DNA of 11,108 nt from an uncultured Desulfovibrio sp. (GTDB taxonomy: Bacteria; Desulfobacterota; Desulfovibrionia; Desulfovibrionales; Desulfovibrionaceae). The stretch covers positions 1-11,108 of the forward strand of contig USCL01000108.1 in assembly GCA_900553145.1 (NCBI GenBank), read 5' to 3'. This document shows, piece after piece, positions 1-5,527 of this stretch (its first letter is position 1; every line of letters starts with the position of its first letter). The translations under genes and the position numbers were made by a program. The notes below the pieces were generated by a model. The model saw nothing but the letters and a program-made list of their open reading frames with translations, was not told where the DNA came from and searched no databases.

Positions 1-266
1 AGGAGATCCCCTACGTCATCGACCCGCGCCGCCGGTTCATCGAACAGATCTGCGACTCGTTCAACCTCTGGCTCAACGGCCTCGCGGCCCGGGAATACAT
101 CCTCGGCGGCAAGGTGGCCTTCCTCCCCGGGGAAAACCCGAGCACCGACCTCATCGACGGCACCGCCCGGTTCCACGTCTTCATCGCGCCCCCGCCCCCG
201 GCCCGGGAAATCCGCTTCACGCTGGAATACGACCCGTCCTACCTGACCAACCTCTTCGCCGAGTGA
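1..266 (+). CDS. FI: Tail sheath protein, C-terminal end (partial)
   Basis: This is the last 87 codons of a contractile tail sheath subunit, cut by the window start; the reading frame begins at base 3 and ends in TGA at 264-266. The visible part has the typical C-terminal sheath layout. A helical stretch with the motif FIEQICDSFNLW is followed by a loop containing GENPSTDLIDG and a beta-rich ending with PPPPAREIRFTLEYDP. In P2 (gpFI) this region forms part of the inner sheath domain that contacts the tube and carries the strand exchanged between neighbouring subunits. The tail tube gene follows 9 bases later behind a GAGGAG ribosome site, the usual FI-FII order. Identification is from recognised family pattern, and no N-terminal part is available to check. 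Confidence 0.9.
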   Translation, partial: EIPYVIDPRRRFIEQICDSFNLWLNGLAAREYILGGKVAFLPGENPSTDLIDGTARFHVFIAPPPPAREIRFTLEYDPSYLTNLFAE

Positions 267-275
267 GGAGACGCC

Positions 276-812
276 ATGAACCTTCCCTCCGCAAACGTCA
301 TCCCCGACAAGCTCATCAACGCCAAAGTCTATATGGAAGGCAGCTCCGCCCTGCTCGGCGTGGCCGACATCGAGCTGCCGAGCCTCGAATACGTCACCGA
401 GTCCATGAGCGGGCTCGGCATCGCCGGGGAACTGGACACGCCCGTCATCGGGCACTTCAAGGCCATCAGCCTGAAATTGAAATGGAATACGGTGAACGAG
501 AACGCCGTCACCCTGCTCGCGCCGAAAACGCACCAGCTCGACGTCCGGGCCAGCGTGCAGAAGTTCGACGCCGGGAACGGCGAGTTCGGCACCGACGCCG
601 TGAAGCTGGTGGCCCGCACCGTCCCCAAGAAATTCGGCGTCGGCAAGGCCGAACCGGGCAAGAAGATGGATTCGGAAACCGAGCTTGAGGTCAACCTCAA
701 GCTCTCGCAGGGCGGCAAGGAACTGGTGGAGCTCGACAAGCTGAACTTCATCTGCACCATCGCCGGAACCGATTACCTCGCCCAAGTCCGCGGCGACCTC
801 GGCATGGAGTAA
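276..812 (+). CDS. FII: Major tail tube protein (P2 FII-like)
   Basis: The 178-residue protein matches the length of P2 gpFII (172 residues) and its pattern: an N-terminal stretch on forming the tube fold (IPDKLINAKVYMEGSSALLG), a central segment on the beta barrel, and the characteristic C-terminal GGKELVELDKLNFICTIAGT, which parallels the GKELVEIDTINM region of P2. It polymerises as rings that make the inner tube pushed out when the sheath contracts. Start ATG at 276 is preceded by GAGGAG at a good distance (7 bases). The gene sits between sheath and E/E', as in P2. Overlapping open frames on both strands are shadows of high-GC coding sequence. Confidence 0.94.
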   Translation: MNLPSANVIPDKLINAKVYMEGSSALLGVADIELPSLEYVTESMSGLGIAGELDTPVIGHFKAISLKLKWNTVNENAVTLLAPKTHQLDVRASVQKFDAGNGEFGTDAVKLVARTVPKKFGVGKAEPGKKMDSETELEVNLKLSQGGKELVELDKLNFICTIAGTDYLAQVRGDLGME

Positions 813-816
813 CCCA

Positions 817-1167
817 ATGGAAAAGACCGCGAAAATCGCGCTCCGGTATCCGGCGCAGCTTTCCGACCGCACCCTGTCCTCCATCACCATGCGTCGCCCC
901 ACCGTGGGCGACATGCTGGACTACCCCATCAAGAACGGCGGGCTCGACGAAGAGGCCGCGCTCGTCGCCGCCCTCACCGGGCTGCGCCCTGAAGACCTGC
1001 GCGAACTGGACATGGAGGATTATGAGCGGCTGCAGGACCAGCTCCTCACGTTTCGGGGCCAGAAAAGACCCGGACGGGACACTGGAGAAAGGGCTGCGGA
1101 TGCTGGCGGTGAGCCTGTCCCGGCTGACCCGGTGGCCCCTGCGGGACGTGCTGGCGCTGACGCCTGA
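817..1167 (+). CDS. E: Tail assembly chaperone E, unshifted product
   Basis: The zero-frame product is 116 residues. Residues 1-80 look like the P2 E / Mu gp41 family of tail assembly chaperones: the motif TMRRPTVGDM near residue 25, then a helical region ending MEDYERLQDQLLTF at about residue 79. These chaperones bind the tape measure and guide tube polymerisation, and are absent from the finished tail. Beyond residue 80 the sequence becomes Gly/Ala/Pro-rich (AADAGGEPVPADPVAPAG) and looks like out-of-frame translation, because the conserved E' sequence lies in another frame. Start ATG follows the FII stop by 4 bases, with GGAG inside the end of FII as ribosome site. The unshifted protein is longer than P2 E (91 residues) because the next zero-frame stop is distant. 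Confidence 0.85.
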   Translation: MEKTAKIALRYPAQLSDRTLSSITMRRPTVGDMLDYPIKNGGLDEEAALVAALTGLRPEDLRELDMEDYERLQDQLLTFRGQKRPGRDTGERAADAGGEPVPADPVAPAGRAGADA

Positions 1168-1225
1168 CGAAGCCGAGGCTTGGCTGGACACGGCCTGCGA
1201 GCTGGAAAAACGGATCTCCGCCTAG
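817..1225 (+). CDS. E+E': E-E' frameshift fusion, tail assembly chaperone
   Basis: E' has no credible independent start. Its sequence is in the frame that begins one base later (codons starting at 1058, 1061 and so on) and ends in TAG at 1223-1225. It reads LEKGLRMLAVSLSRLTRW, then a segment ending EAEAWLDTACELEKRIS, which fits the E' extension of P2-type phages: a helix, then a short helix with a WLD-type motif. The fusion would be about 135 residues. It needs a +1 or, equivalently, -2 shift rather than the -1 shift of P2. Switching near bases 1051-1066 preserves both conserved halves. In this protein family such fusions are made by programmed ribosomal frameshifting, with low yield relative to E. 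A plain indel mutation is the alternative but is less likely at this exact place. Confidence 0.78.
1051..1066 (+). promoter_or_regulatory. Candidate -2 or +1 frameshift site of E/E'
   Basis: The bases read TTT CGG GGC CAG AAA A in the E frame, exactly where E-family similarity ends. Two mechanisms fit. If tRNA-Gly reading GGC (1057-1059) slips back two bases it lands on GGG (1055-1057), and translation continues with GCC at 1058 in the E' frame; this resembles the -2 slip on a G-run reported for Mu. Alternatively tRNA-Phe on TTT (1051-1053) could move +1 onto TTC. No heptamer suited to a -1 slip is present, and -1 would enter the wrong frame. The exact site is inferred. Confidence 0.5.
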
Positions 1226-1566
1226 CGTGACCCTTTCATCAGGTGGAGGACGACCAACAGCACGAAGGCCGTGACCAGCCCGGCGTCCAGCGCCGCCGTC
1301 CATGTCGGGGCGCCGAAGAACCACTTCCGGGCGCAGGTCACGGCGGCGGCCACGGGAATCACCCACGGGAAGGGCCGCACGGCCTTTCCCGCGTACACAA
1401 GGGCCATGAAGCAAAGCCCGGCAAAGACGCCGTGCCCCGCCGCCTCCGGCCAGCTTGCGGCGTCGAGGAACCACTTGTCGATACAGGCGGCTATGGCCGC
1501 AACGGGAACGAACAGCGGCCACCAGCTTGCATACTGTTTGGCCATCAACTCTTGGTAGGTTTTCAT
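1222..1566 (-). CDS. Small four-helix membrane protein with internal duplication (antisense moron)
   Basis: This 114-residue gene faces against all others and fills the gap between E' and T exactly. Its ATG (complement of 1564-1566) overlaps the T start as CATG, and its TAG (complement of 1222-1224) overlaps the E' stop as CTAG. After an amphipathic start (MKTYQELMAKQYASWW) it has four hydrophobic segments, at about residues 16-30, 43-59, 66-79 and 92-110. Residues 16-58 and 66-109 align as two copies of one unit: PVAAIAACIDKWFLDAASW against PVAAAVTCARKWFFGAPTW, with 13 of 43 positions identical by eye. An AGAAG ribosome site precedes the start. The frame stays open upstream into T, but that extension has no gene-like character. 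I do not recognise the family. Orientation and topology suggest a lysogeny-expressed moron such as an exclusion protein, or less likely a holin-like protein. The function is unknown. Confidence 0.72.
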   Translation of the reverse strand: MKTYQELMAKQYASWWPLFVPVAAIAACIDKWFLDAASWPEAAGHGVFAGLCFMALVYAGKAVRPFPWVIPVAAAVTCARKWFFGAPTWTAALDAGLVTAFVLLVVLHLMKGSR

Positions 1567-4150
1567 GGGCACTTCTTTTGGCGTGACGTTTGCTGTGGGG
1601 GCCGCGGTAGGAGCCTCCGTCGCTTCCGCCTTTACCACGGTTTCCTCCCGCGTCAAAGGGCTCAAGTCTGATCTCAAGGGCCTACAGACCGTTTCCCAAA
1701 AATCAGGGGCACTGGTTAAAGCCAGCGCGGAACTTGAAGCGGCTCGTGCCCGTCTCAATGCTGGACCACTTCTCCCCGAGACCAGAACCAAGCTGACCGG
1801 ACAAGTGCAAGCCTCCGAGCGGGCTTTCAAAAATGCGGAGCGGGCGGCAAAAAAATACGGCGTCACCGTCGAGAACATGGCGAAGGCACAATCCGAAACG
1901 GCAGCGGCCATCGGGCGTACCGAAGCCGCTCTCGGACGCCAGCAGAAAATGCTGGCCAACCAAGCCAAACGGAAAGAATACCACGGGCAGATCATGGGGA
2001 CGGTGGCCACGGCCGCCGCGGTGGTCGCCCCGGTCAAGCTTGCCATCGACTACGAAAGCAACTGGGCCGATCTCAAAAAGGTGGCCAATTTTGCCAAGGA
2101 TGACGACGAAAAACGGATCAAGCAGGACATCTTCTCCGTTTCGGAACGGACTGGGCTCGGCCCGAACGAAGTCACCAAGATAGCCGCTGCCGCCGCCGAA
2201 GCGGGTGTGGCCAACGGTGCGGACGGCAACCTTGATCCTGAAAAAATGAAGAGGTTCCTCAACGACGCCGCCGAAATGTCCGTAGCTTACGGCATTACCG
2301 CCGAAGAAGCCGGGGAGCGCCTCGCTACCTACCAGTCGCGCATGGAACTCACGGCGGAACAGACCCGCGGCATGGGCGACGCCATGAACTATGTGGCCTC
2401 AAAAATGAACGCCACGGCTGCGGACACATCCTCAGTCGTAGCCCGGATGGGCGCGGTGGGGAAAACGGCGGGGCTTTCCGAAAAGTCCATCGTAGGCTTG
2501 GCCGCCGCAATGGTATCGACCTCGGAAAACAAGGAAACCGCCGGGACGGCCATGAAGAACTTCCTGCTGACCTTGAGCCAAGGCAACGCCATGACCAAGG
2601 CCCAAAAGGAAACCATGAAGCAGTTGGGGTTCCGCAATGTCGGAGCCATCGCGGAAGGCATGAAAAAAGGCGGCAAGGAAGCAGAAAACACCCTGCTCAC
2701 GGTACTCGGAGCCATCAAGAAAATGCCCGAAGCGGAACAGGCTGGCATCGCCAAGGAACTGTTCGGCACGGAATCGCTCGCCTCATTGGCCCCACTCATC
2801 AACAATCCCAACAAACTGCGTGAGATTTTCGCGCTGGCCAACTCCGAAGAAGCCACAGGCTCCCAGCTCGCCGAGTTCAAAACCCGCTCGGAGACGACGC
2901 AGGGCGCTCTGGATCGGCTGGCGGCCTCCGGACAAATCCTCGCCATCACCATCGGCAGCGTGCTCCTGCCGCCCCTTGCCTCAGCCGCAGAGTTTGCCAC
3001 CTCCGTCATCAAGCCTGTCCGGGCCTTGGCGGAAGCGTTTCCCGGCGTCACACGGGGGGTCATGTTCGTCGGCATCGCACTGGTTGGACTCAAGGTATCC
3101 GCGCTGGCGGGCGGCTACGCGGCGACCGTCCTCTCGGACGGCTGGCAGATCGCCAAGGGCATCTTCGCCGCACTGCGCCCGTCCGTCATCGCGGCAACCG
3201 TGGCGCAAAAGGCCCACGCGGCGGTCGCTCTGGCCAGCGCCGCCAAAATCAAGATCATCACCGCCGCGCAGTGGCTCTGGAACGCGGCGCTCACGGCCAA
3301 TCCCATCGGGCTGATCATCGTGGGCATCGCTGCGCTCGGAGCGGGGCTCGTCTGGGCCTACAACAAATTCGAAGGATTCCGGGCCGTCGTGGACACCGTC
3401 TGGGCCGGTTTGAAAACCGTGTGCCCCATCCTTGAACTGGTTGAAGCCGCGTTTACCGGCACACTGACGTTCATCTCTGACCTCTGGAACGGCATGTCGC
3501 TGTACGATGCCGGAGCCAAGCTCATCGACACGTTGGTGGAGGGCGTCAAGGCGATGGCCATGAAGCCCGTTGAGACAGTCAAGGGCATCTACAAGGATAT
3601 CAAGGGCGCATTCGGATTCGGAGATGATGAAGAGCCGCAACCCGCCAAGGCAGCTGTGGAAGGGGCCAAGGCGGCCTATCCCGGCAAGGACACCGCCTCC
3701 AAACAAGAAAACGGGTTCTGGGAAAGTGTGGGAGATTTCTTCACGTTCGGCTCCAATCCCGAACAGGCCACGCTCCAGCCCGCAGCCGCGGGGAAACCCT
3801 TCATCGGGCCGACGAAACCCGCCCTCTCTGAAGCTACGGCCAAACCGGCACAGGCCAAGCTCCCCGGGCAGGCCCGGACAGCCCCCGCCTCTTCCCGCAT
3901 CCCGGAATACGCCGTGTCTGGGGAGGCACGAAGGACGCCTCCCGCCGGAAACACGGCGTCCCCATCCGACCAGCAACCAGTCAATCTGCATTTTTCCATG
4001 CCCGTCACCCTCAACGGCATCCCTGCCGCGGACATGGGCGACGCGCTGCTGCGCAGCATCGACAGCCGCGCTTCCGCCATTGAGGAACGGATTGCCCGCA
4101 TGCTCGGCAACATCGTCGGAGACCAGAGGAGGTTGGCTTATGGCAACTGA
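1565..4150 (+). CDS. T: Tail tape measure protein
   Basis: The 861-residue protein sets tail length and is ejected before the DNA; P2 gpT has 815 residues, so a similar tail length is expected. Layout: a hydrophobic Ala/Val/Gly N-terminus (residues 4-25); a charged, coiled-coil-like region (30-130); a TP901-type tape-measure core (about 140-350) including ESNWADLKKVANFAKDD and KNFLLTLSQGNAMTKAQK; hydrophobic segments at about 460-515 and 570-600 (NPIGLIIVGIAALGAGLVW), as expected for a protein that inserts in the host membrane; a Pro/Ala-rich low-complexity stretch (about 690-800); and a C-terminal segment ending GNIVGDQRRLAYGN. The start ATG at 1565 has GGTAGG upstream, inside the first codons of the antisense gene. 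The end overlaps X by 11 bases, suggesting translational coupling. Confidence 0.95.
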   Translation: MGTSFGVTFAVGAAVGASVASAFTTVSSRVKGLKSDLKGLQTVSQKSGALVKASAELEAARARLNAGPLLPETRTKLTGQVQASERAFKNAERAAKKYGVTVENMAKAQSETAAAIGRTEAALGRQQKMLANQAKRKEYHGQIMGTVATAAAVVAPVKLAIDYESNWADLKKVANFAKDDDEKRIKQDIFSVSERTGLGPNEVTKIAAAAAEAGVANGADGNLDPEKMKRFLNDAAEMSVAYGITAEEAGERLATYQSRMELTAEQTRGMGDAMNYVASKMNATAADTSSVVARMGAVGKTAGLSEKSIVGLAAAMVSTSENKETAGTAMKNFLLTLSQGNAMTKAQKETMKQLGFRNVGAIAEGMKKGGKEAENTLLTVLGAIKKMPEAEQAGIAKELFGTESLASLAPLINNPNKLREIFALANSEEATGSQLAEFKTRSETTQGALDRLAASGQILAITIGSVLLPPLASAAEFATSVIKPVRALAEAFPGVTRGVMFVGIALVGLKVSALAGGYAATVLSDGWQIAKGIFAALRPSVIAATVAQKAHAAVALASAAKIKIITAAQWLWNAALTANPIGLIIVGIAALGAGLVWAYNKFEGFRAVVDTVWAGLKTVCPILELVEAAFTGTLTFISDLWNGMSLYDAGAKLIDTLVEGVKAMAMKPVETVKGIYKDIKGAFGFGDDEEPQPAKAAVEGAKAAYPGKDTASKQENGFWESVGDFFTFGSNPEQATLQPAAAGKPFIGPTKPALSEATAKPAQAKLPGQARTAPASSRIPEYAVSGEARRTPPAGNTASPSDQQPVNLHFSMPVTLNGIPAADMGDALLRSIDSRASAIEERIARMLGNIVGDQRRLAYGN
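1629..1656 (-). promoter_or_regulatory. Possible weak sigma70-type promoter for the antisense membrane gene
   Basis: On the minus strand TTGACG (complement of 1651-1656) is followed, after 16 bases, by TAAAGG (complement of 1629-1634). The -35 matches consensus at five of six positions, the -10 at only three. Transcription would start about 55 bases before the minus-strand ATG. It lies within the tape-measure coding sequence, so it could have arisen by chance; the main support is that an antisense gene needs its own promoter. Confidence 0.22.
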
Positions 4151-4346
4151 GTACATAACGCAACAAGGTGACTGCTGGGACGCCATCGCTCTCCGGCTGT
4201 GGGGCGACGAGCATCTCATGGACAGGCTCATCGCCGCCAACATCGAACACATGGATATGCTTGAGTTCCCCGCCGGGGTCCGGCTGAACGTGCCCGACGG
4301 CGTCAAAAAACCGGAAATCAACATGGAGCTTCCGCCGTGGATGTAA
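4140..4346 (+). CDS. X: Tail protein X (LysM-like, P2 gpX family)
   Basis: The 68-residue protein matches P2 gpX in length (67) and pattern: TQQGDCWDAIALRLWGDEH near the N-terminus, then LIAANIEHMDMLEFPAG, and a Pro-containing end LPPWM. This fold is LysM-like, and in P2-type tails it belongs to the hub or spike assembly or its maturation. The start ATG overlaps the end of T (TATGGCAACTGA) and has an excellent GAGGAGG ribosome site 9 bases ahead. The last codons, CCGTGGATGTAA, contain an in-frame-shifted GTG that looks like the former start codon of the next gene D. This is one copy of an 18-base direct repeat. The gene is short but the match is convincing. Confidence 0.9.
   Translation: MATEYITQQGDCWDAIALRLWGDEHLMDRLIAANIEHMDMLEFPAGVRLNVPDGVKKPEINMELPPWM
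4329..4346 (+). repeat. 18-base direct repeat, copy 1 (end of X)
   Basis: CTTCCGCCGTGGATGTAA is identical to the copy at 4460-4477. Five more bases match with one difference (CCAAC against ACAAC). In this copy the sequence encodes the last residues and stop of X and contains the GTG that would have started D without the insertion. Confidence 0.9.
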
Positions 4347-4350
4347 CCAA

Positions 4351-4388
4351 CCTTAAAGCCGACGGCAGTCGCGAGCAGCGGCGAGCGG
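4351..4388 (+). repeat. Dispersed 38-base repeat, copy A (X/D junction)
   Basis: Bases 4351-4388 align without gaps to 10214-10251 at 32 of 38 positions. The shared core is TAAAGCC, then ACGGCAG, then CGCGAGC and GCGG. Both copies lie on the + strand just after the stop of a tail gene and before the next one. This copy lies at the 5' side of the 131-base insert. It is probably a member of a repetitive intergenic family in the host or phage. Confidence 0.6.
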
Positions 4389-4459
4389 ATAGCGCAGAAA
4401 CGGCACGGACGCGACTTGCTCGCGACCGTATGCTTCGCCGTTTCGCAGCGGAGGAGGTC

Positions 4460-4477
4460 CTTCCGCCGTGGATGTAA
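4460..4477 (+). repeat. 18-base direct repeat, copy 2 (start of D)
   Basis: Identical to 4329-4346. Here its GTG (4468-4470) is the working start of D, and the GTGGATGTAA that closed X in copy 1 is read as Val-Asp-Val. Copy 2 therefore restores a D start after the insertion. Confidence 0.9.
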
Positions 4478-5520
4478 ACAACGGGAAACAAGAGCAGGAA
4501 CACGCCCGGCGCGTGAGGCTCGCCGTCACTATCGGCGGCCACGACGCCACGGACGCGCTCGCCCCCTCGCTCCTGTCCGCAACCTACACCGACAACGCCG
4601 CGGGCAAGGCCGATGAGGTACGTCTCGATCTGCACGACCGCGACGGCAAGTGGCTCGGGGAGTGGGCTCCCAAGAAAGGGACCGAGGTGTCCATGCGTAT
4701 CCTGTGCACAGACTGGTTCGGCCCCGGTCAGGACGCCTCCCTGAACTGCGGCTCGTTCAAGGTCGATGAGGTGGAATATTCCGGCCCGCCGACCAAGGTC
4801 AGCATCAAGGCCGTGTCCGCCGCGCTCACGGACGGGCTGCGGGAAACGAAAAAAACGCAGGCATGGGAAGGCTATTCCCTGCAGGCCGTGGCCGGGGAAA
4901 TCGCCCAGCGCAACGGGCTTGAGCTGCTCTACAACGCCGACGCCTTCCCGTTCAACCGGCAGGACCAGCGCGAGGAATCCGATCTGCCCTTCCTGCAGCG
5001 GCTGGCCTCCTCCCGGGGGGTGAACGTCAAGGTCCATGACGGCAGACTCGTCTGCGAGGCCGCGAAACGCGGCGACGCACGCGCAGCCGCCGTCGCCATC
5101 TCCAGAACCGGAGGGCAGTTTTCGCCGTCACGGTGGTCGTTCAAGGAAAAATCGGAAGGGACGGCCTACAGCGGCTGCGACGTCCAGTACATGGACCCGG
5201 AATCAGGGGAAATGCACTCCTATTCCTTCGGCGAGCCCGGCGCTGACGGGCAACGGGAAAAAATAACGCTCATCAACCAGAAGGTCGAGTCGAAGGCCGA
5301 AGCGGAAACCTTCGCCCAAAGCGCCCTGCGGAACAAAAACGAAGCCGAAAACACCGGCTCGCTCGACATCATGGGGCACCCCGGCGTGGTGGCCGGGTGC
5401 ACGCTGACGCTGGACGGTTTCGGTAAATTCGACGGCAAGTATTTCGTCACCACGGCAACCCACAGAATCGAAGGCAAATACACGACCGGCGTGGAACTGC
5501 GCCGGACGCTGGACTATTGA
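4468..5520 (+). CDS. D: Baseplate hub / late control protein D
   Basis: The 350-residue protein belongs to the P2 gpD / Mu gp44 / T4 gp27 family, which forms a trimeric hub at the tail tip on which spike V sits; it is the N-terminal half-equivalent of T6SS VgrG. Recognisable segments are LLSATYTDNAAGKADEVRLD (about 31-50), CGSFKVDEVEYSGPP (about 93-107), the central DLPFLQRLASSRGVNVKVHD (about 172-191) and the C-terminal GKFDGKYFVTTATHRI followed by GVELRRTLDY. The start is a GTG with GAGGAGG 10 bases upstream. An earlier GTG at 4337 is the presumed ancestral start, now cut off by the insertion. P2 gpD has 387 residues, so the length is normal. Gene V follows after 7 bases. Confidence 0.92.
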   Translation: MDVNNGKQEQEHARRVRLAVTIGGHDATDALAPSLLSATYTDNAAGKADEVRLDLHDRDGKWLGEWAPKKGTEVSMRILCTDWFGPGQDASLNCGSFKVDEVEYSGPPTKVSIKAVSAALTDGLRETKKTQAWEGYSLQAVAGEIAQRNGLELLYNADAFPFNRQDQREESDLPFLQRLASSRGVNVKVHDGRLVCEAAKRGDARAAAVAISRTGGQFSPSRWSFKEKSEGTAYSGCDVQYMDPESGEMHSYSFGEPGADGQREKITLINQKVESKAEAETFAQSALRNKNEAENTGSLDIMGHPGVVAGCTLTLDGFGKFDGKYFVTTATHRIEGKYTTGVELRRTLDY

Positions 5521-5527
5521 GGGCACC

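Larger units (their letters stand above)
4347..4477 (+). repeat. 131-base insertion between X and D, duplicating the D start region
   Basis: A copy of CTTCCGCCGTGGATGTAA stands at the end of X and again at the start of D, 131 bases apart. The stretch between is GC-rich and holds a perfect 10-base inverted repeat, GTCGCGAGCA (4368-4377) with TGCTCGCGAC (4417-4426). Further complementary segments are CGGCGA (4379-4384) with TCGCCG (4435-4440), and GAAACGG (4397-4403) with CCGTTTC (4438-4444). No gene of its own is evident. The GTG at 4337 opens a 46-codon frame through to TAA at 4475-4477, but it looks incidental. The first part resembles a segment between J and I. It looks like a small inserted repeat element with a target duplication, which also supplies the GAGGAGG ribosome site for D. 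Confidence 0.65.

Noticed and set aside
1567..2046. Upstream extension of the antisense membrane gene on the minus strand
   Set aside because: It is antisense to the well-supported start of the tape measure. The added 160 residues are low-quality sequence, and the ATG at 1566 fits the hydrophobic protein and has its own ribosome site.
2981..4324. Long minus-strand open frame opposite the tape measure
   Set aside because: Gly/Arg/His-rich translation with no family pattern, opposite a certain gene; a typical shadow in GC-rich DNA.
4337..4477. 46-codon frame from the ancestral-looking D start through the insert
   Set aside because: Arg/Ala-rich, no domain, and probably only the remains of the interrupted D start; not called as a gene.
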